A DNA stretch of 32,701 nucleotides from Candidatus Chaera renei (GTDB lineage: Bacteria > Patescibacteriota > Saccharimonadia > Saccharimonadales > Saccharimonadaceae), in assembly GCA_004100265.1 (NCBI GenBank), contig SCKW01000003.1:1-32701 (forward strand). The letters run 5' to 3'. Each line of letters begins with the position of its first letter. Position 1 is the first letter of the stretch. A program made the translations under genes and the position numbers. The notes beneath the pieces were generated by a model. The model was not told the origin of the DNA, ran no database searches, and saw only the letters and a list, made by a program, of their open reading frames with translations. This document shows, piece by piece, positions 7,095 to 15,296 of the stretch.

Positions 7095-8606
7095 TTATTT
7101 GGCGTATTCGATAGCCCGGGTTTCGCGGATAACGTTCACCTTAATGGTGCCCGGATATTGCATGGTGCTTTCTATTTTGGTGGCGATGTCGCGCGCCAGT
7201 TTAATGGCGGACAGATCGTCTATGCTCTGCGGCTTCACGATTACCCTGATTTCGCGGCCGGCGCTGATGGCGTAGGCTTTGTCGATGCCGTCAAAGCTAG
7301 TTGCCACGTTTTCTAGTTCGCGCATGCGTTCGGCGAAGTTTTCGGCGCTAATATTGCGGGCGCCGGGACGGGCCGCGGACAAGGCGTCGCATACCCGAAC
7401 CACCAGCGCTTCGGGCGTGGTGGCATCAATATCGTCGTGATGCGCCTCGATAGCGTGGGCAATATCTTCGCTAAGCCCGTACTTGCGTGCCAGCTCGCCG
7501 CCGATATGGTGATGCTTGCCCTCCATCCGGTGGGTGACCGCTTTGCCGATGTCGTGCAGCAGAGTGGCCATTTTGGTAACGCGGACGTTGGCGCCGATTT
7601 CTTCGGCGATCAGGCCGGCGATATGGGCCATCTCAACGCTGTGTTTCAGTACGTTTTGGCCGTAAGAGGTACGGAATTTCAGTTCGCCCAGCAGGCGCAA
7701 CAGCTCCGGCGGAACGCCCACCACGCCAACTTCTCGGGCGGCGTCCTCGCCCGCCCTGTCGATATCCTTGTCAATTTGCTTCTGGGCTTTTTCAACGACC
7801 TCTTCGATACGAGCGGGATGAATCCGGCCGTCTTTCATGAGCATCTCTAACGCCAGCCGGGCCACTTGTCGCCGCACCGGGTCAAAGCTTGACAGCACCA
7901 CCATGCCCGGAGTGTCGTCTACCAAAATGTCCACGCCGGTGGCACGCTGCAGCGCTTGAATGTTACGGCCCTCTTTACCGATAATCCGGCCTTTCATTTC
8001 TTCGTCTTCAAGCTTCAGAGCGGTTACCGTGCGCTCGGCCGTTACTTCGCTGGCCATCCGCTCCATGGCGCCAACCAGCACGGTTTGGGCGCGTTCCTCT
8101 GCCTCGGCCGCCGTTTCGCTTTGCAGTTTAGCCACTAGGCCGGCCAAGTCTTCTTTGATGTCGCGCTCGGTCATGGCCATTAACTTTTCGCCGGCCTCTT
8201 TTTTGGTTAGCTTAGCGATTTTTTCGAGCTTCTCTTGCTGGCGGGAGCGGATCTCGCGCAGTTCGTCTTTAAGGCTTTCAACCTCTTCTTCCGATTGCCG
8301 CAGCTTTTCGCTGCGCCGGTCGAGTTCCTCGAGCTTGCCATCAAGATGCGTCTCGCGGTCGGCCAGGCGGTTTTCGGCCTTGGTCAGCTCGTCGCGCCGG
8401 CGCTGCTCTTCTTTTTTGGCGTCCTCGGCGATTTTAAGGGCCTTGTCCTTGGCCTCCAGCTCGATTTGCTTAGCTTTGTTTTTGGCCTCTTGGGTCAGTT
8501 TTTCGGCTTTTTGGGCGCTCGACTCCCCCCGTCGGCGCTGATAGACATGGTGCGAAGCTGCCCCAAAAAGCAACCCGAGCACCGCGGCGATGATTGCGCT
8601 CAGCAT
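7095..8606 (-). CDS. rny: Ribonuclease Y
   Basis: A 503-residue membrane-anchored endoribonuclease that starts mRNA decay. The N-terminal helix MLSAIIAAVLGLLFGAAS anchors it, and residues about 30-170 are a charged coiled coil. A KH domain follows with GRIIGKEGRNIQALQRATG (about 206-224) for RNA binding. The HD domain has HDIGKA near 351 and downstream HHHIGGELA and EAHHDD as metal ligands. Length and domain order match the family (about 510-520 aa). A promoter with consensus spacing lies far upstream at 8799-8827, giving a leader of about 185 nt that may carry autoregulatory structure. The next gene upstream is tsaB, on the same strand. Confidence 0.97.
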   Translation of the reverse strand: MLSAIIAAVLGLLFGAASHHVYQRRRGESSAQKAEKLTQEAKNKAKQIELEAKDKALKIAEDAKKEEQRRRDELTKAENRLADRETHLDGKLEELDRRSEKLRQSEEEVESLKDELREIRSRQQEKLEKIAKLTKKEAGEKLMAMTERDIKEDLAGLVAKLQSETAAEAEERAQTVLVGAMERMASEVTAERTVTALKLEDEEMKGRIIGKEGRNIQALQRATGVDILVDDTPGMVVLSSFDPVRRQVARLALEMLMKDGRIHPARIEEVVEKAQKQIDKDIDRAGEDAAREVGVVGVPPELLRLLGELKFRTSYGQNVLKHSVEMAHIAGLIAEEIGANVRVTKMATLLHDIGKAVTHRMEGKHHHIGGELARKYGLSEDIAHAIEAHHDDIDATTPEALVVRVCDALSAARPGARNISAENFAERMRELENVATSFDGIDKAYAISAGREIRVIVKPQSIDDLSAIKLARDIATKIESTMQYPGTIKVNVIRETRAIEYAK

Positions 8607-8798
8607 GGTTTTCCTTTACCTCACTCTTCTTGCGCTCAATCGGCCGGATCCGCCGATACGGCCGATTTCAGCCAGTGCCAAAATCAGGTTCGCGGGTTTT
8701 TGACTGGATTTTTGAAGCGCTTGATAAAAAGTTAATTAAGTTAAGTTGATAATCCGCTACGAAATACCTTAAACGGTCGAAAATACAACCTGATAAAT
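8607..8798 (-). promoter_or_regulatory. Long AT-rich 5' leader of rny
   Basis: About 190 bp between the predicted promoter and the rny start hold no ORF. The right part is AT-rich (TTAATTAAGTTAAGTT around 8732-8747); the left part contains short GC-rich self-complementary pieces such as GGCCGGATCCGCCGATACGG near 8642-8661. I recognise no known riboswitch or protein-binding element. Confidence 0.4.
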
Positions 8799-8827
8799 AT
8801 TGTACGTGCCGGGGCGAGGATAATCAA
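8799..8827 (-). promoter_or_regulatory. Sigma70-type promoter for rny
   Basis: On the minus strand, TTGATT (8827-8822) and TACAAT (8804-8799) are separated by exactly 17 bp. This is one of the best promoters in the window. It lies just beyond the tsaB stop codon region, so rny is transcribed independently of tsaE-tsaB. Confidence 0.65.
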
Positions 8828-8831
8828 CCGT

Positions 8832-9224
8832 TTACTTTTTGGGAGAACTGATACCTGGCTGGCGTCCGTAATCGGGCAGAACGATCGGGTCGGCGCGGCC
8901 GCTCTTTAGGGCGGTCAAACCATCTTCCAGCCAGTCCGGGCCGCCGCTACCGGCCACCGGGCAGCCCAGGCCGGCGGCAAGGGCGTTGGCGGCCGCGGCG
9001 CCGATTCGCAGCCCGGTAAAGCTGCCGGGCCCCGCAAAGACGACGATTCCCTCGATATCCCGCCAGCCTGCCTTAACCTTTTTCAACTGCCGACTGATTG
9101 CCTGAAAGATGTCCGCCTCGAGCGAACGGCCGGCAACCCAGGCCCGCCGGCTTAGTTGCCGGCCCGATCGGTCCAGCAAGATAACCTCGGCCTTGGCCGT
9201 ATCCGTTTTGATAGCCAACGTCAT
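8832..9224 (-). CDS. tsaB: tRNA threonylcarbamoyladenosine protein TsaB, short form
   Basis: A 130-residue ASKHA-fold protein with the TsaB signature GPGSFTGLRIGAAAANALA (about 64-82). TsaB is the non-catalytic partner of TsaD in making t6A37 on ANN-reading tRNAs. The protein is much shorter than the roughly 230 residues of the E. coli form; it has the N-terminal lobe and ends after a short tail, so most of the second lobe is missing. The ATG overlaps the tsaE stop by 4 bp, so the pair is one operon. tsaC and tsaD are not in the window. Confidence 0.88.
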   Translation of the reverse strand: MTLAIKTDTAKAEVILLDRSGRQLSRRAWVAGRSLEADIFQAISRQLKKVKAGWRDIEGIVVFAGPGSFTGLRIGAAAANALAAGLGCPVAGSGGPDWLEDGLTALKSGRADPIVLPDYGRQPGISSPKK

Positions 9225-9709
9225 GGTTGGTTTCGCTCCCCGCGCAGCAGATACGACATGCCGTCCGGCAGGTTAAATTCCAACCGGCGGGCTTCATCGC
9301 GCCCGGCGACCGCCGACAAGCGGATCAGCGCGCTGTTTTTGGGCAAAACGCCGCTGACGATCTCGGACCATTCCAGCACGTTAACCGCCGCCGGGTCACC
9401 GGTTGATTCTAGCAGCTGATCGGCCATGATCCCCGGATCTTCCAGGCGGTAGAAATCATAATGATACAGCCTAAGCGGCGGGCGGCAGTCATAAACCGAA
9501 ACAATCAAAAAAGTCGGGCTCTGCACGGTTTCGCGACATCCCAAACCCCTCGCCAACCCTTTCACGAAAGTGGTTTTGCCGCTGCCTATGTCGCCTGTCA
9601 GAACAATGGTTTCGCCGCCTCTTAGGCCGCGCCCGATGCGCTCTCCCAGGGCCGCGGTTTCGGCAGCGGAGGCGGTGTTGACAATAGTGGTCGTCCGGAC
9701 GGTTTTCAT
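9221..9709 (-). CDS. tsaE: tRNA threonylcarbamoyladenosine ATPase TsaE
   Basis: A 162-residue P-loop ATPase needed for t6A synthesis with TsaB and TsaD. Walker A TGDIGSGKTTFVKGLARGLG spans about 38-57. SPTFLIVSVYD (about 64-74), YHYDFYRLED (about 82-91) and NVLEWSE (about 109-115) are the conserved TsaE blocks. Length is typical. A -10 box 8 nt before the ATG points to a leaderless transcript. It is divergent from the first pilin gene, with only 84 bp between the two starts. Confidence 0.95.
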   Translation of the reverse strand: MKTVRTTTIVNTASAAETAALGERIGRGLRGGETIVLTGDIGSGKTTFVKGLARGLGCRETVQSPTFLIVSVYDCRPPLRLYHYDFYRLEDPGIMADQLLESTGDPAAVNVLEWSEIVSGVLPKNSALIRLSAVAGRDEARRLEFNLPDGMSYLLRGERNQP

Positions 9710-9717
9710 TAATCAAT

Positions 9718-9723
9718 ATTTTA
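9718..9723 (-). promoter_or_regulatory. -10 box for tsaE-tsaB (leaderless)
   Basis: TAAAAT on the minus strand lies 8 nt from the tsaE ATG. No -35 match is evident. Confidence 0.4.
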
Positions 9724-9780
9724 CCGGCTTTTGGCGCGGCAGTCTTGCATTTTGCAGGCGCGGCGCGGACAATGACGCAT

Positions 9781-9786
9781 TATAAT
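9781..9786 (+). promoter_or_regulatory. Consensus -10 box for first pilin gene (leaderless)
   Basis: A perfect TATAAT ends 7 nt before the ATG at 9794, so transcription should begin at or next to the start codon. No -35 match is visible. Confidence 0.5.
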
Positions 9787-9793
9787 CATTAGC

Positions 9794-10345
9794 ATGAACG
9801 CCAGTTTGCACCGGTCCGCCCGGACAAAGAACGGTTTTACTATCTTGGAAGTTTTAATCGTTATGGTGATTATCGCCATACTGGCTACCATCGTGCTGAA
9901 TTACTACGGCGGGGCCAAAGAGCGGGCCTACCTTAAAAAAGCCGACAGCGAACTGAACATTATGGCCAGCGCCGTTAAGTTTTACACCCAAAAATACAAC
10001 GCCTATCCGCCCGACGTGAACCGCGGCCTGCCGGCCGGCCTGAACGAATTTCTTTCCGCCGACCAGGGCAAAAACTGGCCCGACGGCCCCTGGCCGGGCA
10101 GCGTTTATGACTACGACTATTTTAATAATTCCGGCGAAACCGTGCAGATTAGCATTCGTTTCTGTCCGATCGGCGGGCCGCTGAGCGCCTGCAAATTCCC
10201 GCCCGAGCCCTGGGCGGCTAATTTTGGCGTTGACAGCAGCTACTATTACTGCATCAAAGGCAACTGCAAGGCCCACCCATCGCAGCCCGACAGCTACCCG
10301 GGATATTGCGTGAACTGCCCGGGTAACAAAGCCATTCTGGGCTAA
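9794..10345 (+). CDS. Type IV prepilin-like protein with cysteine-rich C-terminus
   Basis: A 183-residue prepilin. The leader ends KNG, and the mature part begins FTILEVLIVMVIIAILATIV, with Phe+1 and Glu+5 as prepilin peptidase and pilin assembly require. A long helix (about 34-70) precedes a globular head. The C-terminal third contains six cysteines in pairs (CPIGGPLSAC, YYCIKGNC, YCVNCPG), which could form up to three disulfides outside the cell. It stands at the head of the pilus locus, 60 bp before pilB. It may be a minor pilin or an alternative major pilin; the short leader peptide and Glu5 make the pilin assignment firm. Confidence 0.9.
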   Translation: MNASLHRSARTKNGFTILEVLIVMVIIAILATIVLNYYGGAKERAYLKKADSELNIMASAVKFYTQKYNAYPPDVNRGLPAGLNEFLSADQGKNWPDGPWPGSVYDYDYFNNSGETVQISIRFCPIGGPLSACKFPPEPWAANFGVDSSYYYCIKGNCKAHPSQPDSYPGYCVNCPGNKAILG

Positions 10346-10362
10346 GCGGCGAGAACGTTCTT

Positions 10363-10392
10363 TTTACTAAAAACCGACGTTTTAGATATAAT
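10363..10392 (+). promoter_or_regulatory. Promoter for pilB
   Basis: TTTACT (10363-10368) and TATAAT (10387-10392) with 18 bp between them. The -10 ends 13 nt before the pilB ATG, giving a leader of about 6 nt and no room for a ribosome binding site. Confidence 0.55.
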
Positions 10393-10405
10393 CAGCATAA
10401 GCGAC

Positions 10406-12193
10406 ATGAGAATATCCGACAGCACTATCGAGAAGCTGCTGCGTTCCAGCGGCAAGTTGAGCGATGACAAACTGAAAGAACTGCTGGCCGAAGAAAAAAA
10501 GACCGGCCGGCCGCTGCAAGACCTGGTGCTGAAGCGCGAGCTGCTTACCGACAAAGACCTAACGGAGCTGTACGCCAAAAACGCCGGCATTCCTTTCGTT
10601 GAAATTAATCTTAAAGACCTGGACAAACAAACTGTATCGGTTATTCCAGAGAGGATCGCTCACCAGTACAGCGCGGTGGTGTTTAAAATTGACAGCTCCG
10701 GCGTTAAGCACATTGCCATGGAAGACCCCGACGACGTGCAGGCGGTCGATTTTTTGCAAAAGTATATCGGCAACAAGTTTAAGCTGTACGTGGCGACCAA
10801 AGACAACATCCTCAGCGCCATGGAAAGTTACCGTGAAAGCGTAGCCAGCGAGCTGGGCCGGGTCATTGAATTTCAAAAAGACGCCGATCCGACCCAACAG
10901 CGGATATCCGAAAAAGACATCGCCGAAGACTCGCCAATCGCCCAGACGGTCAACCTGCTGCTGGAATATGCCATCAGGGCCGACGCCTCGGACATTCACA
11001 TCGAACCGCGCGAAGAAAACGTGATCATCCGCTACCGGATTGACGGCGTGCTGCGCGAGGCCAACAAACTGCCCAAAAACGTCCACGAGGCACTGGTGTC
11101 GCGGATTAAGATTTTAAGCAATCTGAAGATCGACGAGCGGCGGGTACCCCAGGACGGCCGCTTTAAAATCGTTCTGGCCGGCAAACGCTACGCCTTTCGC
11201 GTCAGTACCTTGCCGATTACCAACGGCGAGAAAGTGGTCATGCGCATCTTGGACGAAAGCGGCAAGTCGCAAAGCCTGGAAGAGTTGGGGTTCTGGGGAT
11301 GGTCGCTGAAATCCCTGAAAGAAGCCATCGTGCAGCCCCATGGCATGATTTTAGTAACCGGACCAACCGGCTCCGGCAAATCCACCAGTCTGTTCAGTAT
11401 TCTTTCGATGCTAAACGATCCTTCGGTGAACATCTCCACCGTTGAAGATCCGGTGGAGTACCGCATTCCGGGTGCCAACCAGACCCAGGTCAACCCCCAG
11501 GCCGGCATGACTTTTATAGCCGGGCTCAGGGCGCTGCTTAGGCAAGACCCGAACATTATAATGGTTGGCGAGATCCGCGACGGCGAAACCGCCAACCTGG
11601 CGGTACAGGCCGCCCTGACCGGCCATTTGGTTTTTAGCACTCTGCACACCAATAACGCCGCCACCTGCTTGCCCCGCCTGCTCGACATGGGCATCGAGCC
11701 GTTTCTGATCGCCAGCACGGTGCGGGCGGTGGTTGGCCAGCGTCTGGTGCGCCGGCTGTGCCCAGCGTGCCGCGAAAAATACCAGCCGTCAGACGAAGAA
11801 ATGAAAGAGATTAGGCGGATCTTCAACCTGAAAGAAGATGCCGAGCTTAGTCACGTCCACCAGCTGGAAGAACAGGCGGCCGGCGAGGGTATCGGCGCCG
11901 ATCTTGGCAAAGAACTTAACTCCAGCGATCGTAATTTTGAGAATTTATGGCGCGAACACCGCGGCGGCTGCGACGAATGCAACGGCACCGGCTACCGCGG
12001 CCGCATTGGCATTTACGAAGTTCTGGCCAATTCGCTGGAAGTCCAAAAACTGATAGTCGCCAACGCTACCAGCAATAACATTCAGGACCAGTCGATCAAA
12101 GAAGGCATGGTAACTATGCAGCTGGACGGCTTGATTAAGGCGCTGCGCGGCCAAACCAGCATAGAGGAGATCTTGCGGGTCACCCGCGAATAA
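10406..12193 (+). CDS. pilB: Type IV pilus assembly ATPase PilB (GspE family)
   Basis: A 595-residue cytoplasmic motor ATPase that powers pilin polymerisation. Residues about 1-140 are an N-terminal T2SSE-N (MshEN-like) domain. The N2 part has ASDIHIEPRE (about 194-203). The motor has Walker A GPTGSGKS (about 319-326), the Asp box VEDPVEYR and Walker B MVGEIRDGETA (about 386-396). Zinc-binding CPAC (about 452-455) pairs with CDEC near the C-terminus, as in PilB/GspE but not in PilT retraction ATPases. Five bp separate it from pilC. No pilT is in the window. Confidence 0.96.
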   Translation: MRISDSTIEKLLRSSGKLSDDKLKELLAEEKKTGRPLQDLVLKRELLTDKDLTELYAKNAGIPFVEINLKDLDKQTVSVIPERIAHQYSAVVFKIDSSGVKHIAMEDPDDVQAVDFLQKYIGNKFKLYVATKDNILSAMESYRESVASELGRVIEFQKDADPTQQRISEKDIAEDSPIAQTVNLLLEYAIRADASDIHIEPREENVIIRYRIDGVLREANKLPKNVHEALVSRIKILSNLKIDERRVPQDGRFKIVLAGKRYAFRVSTLPITNGEKVVMRILDESGKSQSLEELGFWGWSLKSLKEAIVQPHGMILVTGPTGSGKSTSLFSILSMLNDPSVNISTVEDPVEYRIPGANQTQVNPQAGMTFIAGLRALLRQDPNIIMVGEIRDGETANLAVQAALTGHLVFSTLHTNNAATCLPRLLDMGIEPFLIASTVRAVVGQRLVRRLCPACREKYQPSDEEMKEIRRIFNLKEDAELSHVHQLEEQAAGEGIGADLGKELNSSDRNFENLWREHRGGCDECNGTGYRGRIGIYEVLANSLEVQKLIVANATSNNIQDQSIKEGMVTMQLDGLIKALRGQTSIEEILRVTRE

Positions 12194-12198
12194 AAGCC

Positions 12199-13416
12199 AT
12201 GCCAAGTTATCACTATGCCGCTCAGGACAAATCCGGCCAGATGGTTACGGGCAACGTTGACGCCTCGACCCGCGAAAATGCCCTGGCCGCCCTAGTCAAG
12301 CAAGACCTCAAGCCGATCGCCCTGAACGAGCTGAGGGGGCAAAAATTCAAGCTGTCGCTGGGCGGCGGCAAGGTAAGGTCGAAAGATCTGGTGATTTTTA
12401 CCAGGCAGCTGTCGGTAATGATCAGTGCCGGCGTGCCCCTGACCCGCGCCCTGACCACCTTGTCGGCCCAGTCAGAAAACCCAGCCTTAAAAACCGTTTT
12501 GGAGGCCATCACCAAAGACGTGCAATCGGGCATGACGCTGGGCGGCGCCTTTGCCAAACATCCCGGCACTTTCAGCGACGTGTTCGTGAACATGGTTAAA
12601 GCCGGCGAGGCCGGCGGCATTCTGGATGATATCCTCAAACGCCTGGCCACTCAGCAAGAAAAAAACGACAACATGCGCAAAAAGGTCAAAAGCGCCATGA
12701 CCTACCCCGCTGTCCTGCTGATTATTACCATCCTGTCGTTTTTCGGACTGATGTTTTTCGTGATCCCCAGCATCGGTAACATCTTGCGCAGCCTGGGCGG
12801 CCCCGACGCTCAGTTGCCGCTGCTCACCCGCATCATGCTGGGCATCAGCGGCTTTATGCGCAATTACTGGTACCTGGTGATCGGCGGCACGGCCGGGCTG
12901 GTGTTCGCCGTTCGCTCGGTCTTAAAAACCCCCGGCGGCAAAGCTAAGTTCCACCGCACGGTGATTAAATTGCCCGGCCTGGGCGATATCATCACCAAGG
13001 TGGCGGTGGCCCGTTTCGCCCGTACCTTCGCCTCGCTAATGAGCGCCGGGGTAAGCGTTTTGGAGGCGCTGAAAGTTACCGGTGAAGCCATCGGCAATGT
13101 GGCCTTCAAGGACGAGCTGGCCAAGGCGGCCGAAGAAGTGAAAAACGGCAAGCCGCTGTCCGACGCACTGTCGCGCAGCCCGCTGTTCCCGGCGATTATT
13201 CCGCAAATGCTGGCGGTCGGCGAAGAAACTGGCCAGACCGACAAAGTATTGGTGAAAGTCGCCGATTTTTACGAAGAAGAGGTTGACGTGACCATCGACA
13301 GCATCAGCTCGATTATCGAGCCGGTCATGCTGGTTATTATGGGCTCGATGGTTGGACTAATCGCCGCCAGCGTGATGGGGCCGATAGCCAGCCTGTCACA
13401 GAATATCAAGGGTTAA
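12199..13416 (+). CDS. pilC: Type IV pilus inner-membrane platform protein PilC (GspF family)
   Basis: A 405-residue platform protein. It begins MPSYHYAAQDKSGQMVTGNV, typical for PilC, and has two T2SSF domains (about 70-190 and 270-395). Transmembrane helices are near 168-197, 220-240 and 372-398. The repeats MISAGVPLTRAL and LMSAGVSVLEAL, and NMVKAGEAGG and MLAVGEETGQ, are the paired family motifs. PilC converts PilB motion into pilin extraction from the membrane. It follows pilB after 5 bp, so it is translated from the same message. Confidence 0.96.
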   Translation: MPSYHYAAQDKSGQMVTGNVDASTRENALAALVKQDLKPIALNELRGQKFKLSLGGGKVRSKDLVIFTRQLSVMISAGVPLTRALTTLSAQSENPALKTVLEAITKDVQSGMTLGGAFAKHPGTFSDVFVNMVKAGEAGGILDDILKRLATQQEKNDNMRKKVKSAMTYPAVLLIITILSFFGLMFFVIPSIGNILRSLGGPDAQLPLLTRIMLGISGFMRNYWYLVIGGTAGLVFAVRSVLKTPGGKAKFHRTVIKLPGLGDIITKVAVARFARTFASLMSAGVSVLEALKVTGEAIGNVAFKDELAKAAEEVKNGKPLSDALSRSPLFPAIIPQMLAVGEETGQTDKVLVKVADFYEEEVDVTIDSISSIIEPVMLVIMGSMVGLIAASVMGPIASLSQNIKG

Positions 13417-13424
13417 ATCGCGTA

Positions 13425-13452
13425 TTGACTGTAAAACGATTATGGCTATACT
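13425..13452 (+). promoter_or_regulatory. Strong promoter for the major-type pilin
   Basis: TTGACT (13425-13430) and TATACT (13447-13452) with a 16-bp spacer. The leader would be about 76 nt. Two near-consensus boxes and an independent leader fit a highly expressed pilin gene. Confidence 0.7.
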
Positions 13453-13460
13453 TGAATCCA

Positions 13461-13496
13461 AGATGCGTGCTTAAGCTAGAGACGCACGGCACATCT
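13461..13496 (+). promoter_or_regulatory. Stem-loop in the pilin 5' leader
   Basis: AGATG-CGTGC pairs with GCACG and CATCT around a 13-nt loop, with a 3-nt bulge (GCA). It starts at about the predicted +1 and could protect the mRNA 5' end from decay. Confidence 0.45.
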
Positions 13497-13534
13497 GGTC
13501 AAGTACTAGCAAGTAACTAAAAGGGGGGCAGTTC

Positions 13535-13999
13535 ATGCTCAAACAGACAATCAGGCAAAAAGGTTTCACGATCATCGAGCTGTTGATCGTTATCGTGATC
13601 ATCGGTATTTTGGCCACGTTGGTGCTTAGCACCTACGCCAGCGGCCCGGCTAAAGCCCGCGATTCCAAGCGGCTGACCGACATCAACTCGATTGCCACTC
13701 AACTAGAAATCTACAATAGCGAAACCGGCGGGTATCCTACCTTTACCGGCAAGCTTGACACCGACACCTGGGTTCAGCAGAACCTGAAGGGTCTGGACAT
13801 CAACGCCCTTCGCCCGCCGAACCAAACCGCCAACTCAATGGTGAACTCGGCCACTCCCACCAAGGACCAGTACGGCTACCAAGCCTTCCAATCGGACGGC
13901 GTGACCGCCTGCACGGCTGAGCCTTGCGCCAAGTTCAAACTTTACTGGGCCAAAGAGACCGCCAACAACGCCGTACAGGTTAAAACCAGCCTGCAGTAA
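13535..13999 (+). CDS. Major-type type IV pilin
   Basis: A 154-residue prepilin with a short leader ending QKG and mature N-terminus FTIIELLIVIVIIGILATLV with Glu+5. A helix continues through ARDSKRLTDINSIATQLEIYN, and the head has GGYPTF, a motif common in Gram-positive and Patescibacteria pilins. Two cysteines (CTAEPC) probably form one disulfide. Its own strong promoter, structured leader and AAGGGGGG ribosome binding site 8 nt before the ATG set it apart from the other pilin genes, so I infer this is the main fibre subunit. The hairpin at 14034-14065 ends its transcript region. Confidence 0.92.
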   Translation: MLKQTIRQKGFTIIELLIVIVIIGILATLVLSTYASGPAKARDSKRLTDINSIATQLEIYNSETGGYPTFTGKLDTDTWVQQNLKGLDINALRPPNQTANSMVNSATPTKDQYGYQAFQSDGVTACTAEPCAKFKLYWAKETANNAVQVKTSLQ

Positions 14000-14033
14000 A
14001 GACGGCTTTAGTCACCGTTAACTAAGCCCAGCG

Positions 14034-14065
14034 ACCACCCCGAGGCGCGCGCCGCGCGGGGTGGT
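14034..14065 (+). terminator. GC-rich hairpin after the major pilin
   Basis: ACCACCCCG (14034-14042) pairs exactly with CGGGGTGGT (14057-14065), enclosing the self-complementary GGCGCGCGCC. It is followed by TAAGCTTTAG rather than a T-run, so it may be an attenuating or mRNA-stabilising 3' structure that lets pilin mRNA exceed that of the minor pilins. Confidence 0.55.
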
Positions 14066-14122
14066 TAAGCTTTAGGCGAAAGTGTGGTAGCATAGGCTGT
14101 AAAGCGAGCAGCAAAATAAAAA

Positions 14123-14539
14123 ATGGCGCCCAAACTAGCAAACAAAAGCGCGGGGTTCAGCGTAGTCGAAATGCTGATCACCCTGTTTATCGTTACTTTA
14201 GCGGCGGTACTTTTAACCAACATGTACGCTTCGGCTACCGTCTACACCGACCGGGCGACTGATTTGCTAACCGCTAACGCCTTGGCCTACCAGAAGCTGC
14301 AAAATTACGAAAACCGCGATTTCGCGGCGATTCCCTTCAAGTTGGACGGCACACCGGTAGAAGACTTCAGCGCCGAGCTGCCCCCCAGCCTGCCGCCGCC
14401 GCACGAGGGCAAGGTTTTTATCAGCCAGCAGTCAGCCACTCTTAAATACATATTCGTACGAGTAAAATACGGCTCCGGCGGCGGCGCGCAAACTATCGAG
14501 TACGGCGATTTCGTGCAAAGCGGAGGACTGGGAAGATGA
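14123..14539 (+). CDS. Minor type IV pilin (pseudopilin)
   Basis: A 138-residue prepilin with cleavage expected at SAG/F and mature start FSVVEMLITLFIVTLAAVLL with Glu+5. A helix follows (ATDLLTANALAYQKLQNYE), then a small head with a Pro-rich segment (LPPSLPPPHEG). GspI/PilV-like proteins have this size and place in minor-pilin operons, but the assignment to a subtype is not secure. The stop overlaps the start of the next pilin by 4 bp. Confidence 0.85.
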   Translation: MAPKLANKSAGFSVVEMLITLFIVTLAAVLLTNMYASATVYTDRATDLLTANALAYQKLQNYENRDFAAIPFKLDGTPVEDFSAELPPSLPPPHEGKVFISQQSATLKYIFVRVKYGSGGGAQTIEYGDFVQSGGLGR

Positions 14540-15294
14540 CGGCCGTCAACGATCGAAACCGGCAAGCCGGTTTCACGCTGCTAGAAGTGGTGGTGATCAT
14601 GCCCATTATGATACTGACCGTGGCCGTGCTGGTGGCGTTTTTAATCACGGTTTATGGCAATCTGCTTAGCAAAAATGTCAGCTTGCAGCTGGCGGCCGAG
14701 GCCCAAAGCGCCCTGTTCAGCATGCGCGACGATATGTTTTACGCGGTACGTTTTGCCAGCACCAATCAAAGCGACACCACCGACGCCAACGCGCCGTCCG
14801 GCGGCTGGAACGCCGTCACCCAGAACGCCCTGATCGTCTACGAAGCGGCGTACACCGCCCCGCGCGAAATCGTCAATCGGCAACTGGTCTACAAAAAGGA
14901 TACGCCGAACCCCTGTAACGGCACTGAAATCGGCCAGAACCAATATTCTACCAACACGCTGATCTACTTCGTTTCGGGCGGCGCGCTCTACAGACGGGTG
15001 CTGGTGCCCGATCAAACCAGAAACTGCCTAAGCACATACCGCCTACAGACCTGCCCGTCGGCCGGTAGCGGCTGCTCCCAGGACGTGGCAGTGGCGAACG
15101 ACGTTAAGCAATTTTCGCAGCGATTTTACTCCGGGTACGGCAACAACGCCGAGATCACTCTGGCCCAGCTGCAAACCGATCCCAAGCAGTTTATCCAAGT
15201 CAGCCGGGTGGACATTACCCTGACATTAGAAAAAAAGGTTAACGCCGAGCCGGTTGACGCTACCGCCTCGATCAGCATTAAGAAAATCGAATAA
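14536..15294 (+). CDS. Minor type IV pilin, GspJ/PilW-like
   Basis: A 252-residue prepilin with leader ending QAG and mature start FTLLEVVVIMPIMILTVAVL, Glu+5 present. A helical stem with AEAQSALFSMRDDMFYAVRF leads into a larger head of beta-rich sequence with cysteines CNG, CLST, CPS and CSQ. Size and order (after a GspI-like and before a GspK-like protein) match the GspJ/PilW position in a pilus-tip initiation complex. It is coupled to the previous gene by an ATGA overlap and ends 2 bp before the large pilin-adhesin. Confidence 0.83.
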   Translation: MTAVNDRNRQAGFTLLEVVVIMPIMILTVAVLVAFLITVYGNLLSKNVSLQLAAEAQSALFSMRDDMFYAVRFASTNQSDTTDANAPSGGWNAVTQNALIVYEAAYTAPREIVNRQLVYKKDTPNPCNGTEIGQNQYSTNTLIYFVSGGALYRRVLVPDQTRNCLSTYRLQTCPSAGSGCSQDVAVANDVKQFSQRFYSGYGNNAEITLAQLQTDPKQFIQVSRVDITLTLEKKVNAEPVDATASISIKKIE

Positions 15295-15296
15295 CT

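Noticed and set aside
8736-8747. TTAAGTTAAGTT shared by the rny leader and the recA leader (23690-23701)
   Set aside because: A 12-bp AT-rich match between two AT-rich leaders is expected by chance in a window this size.
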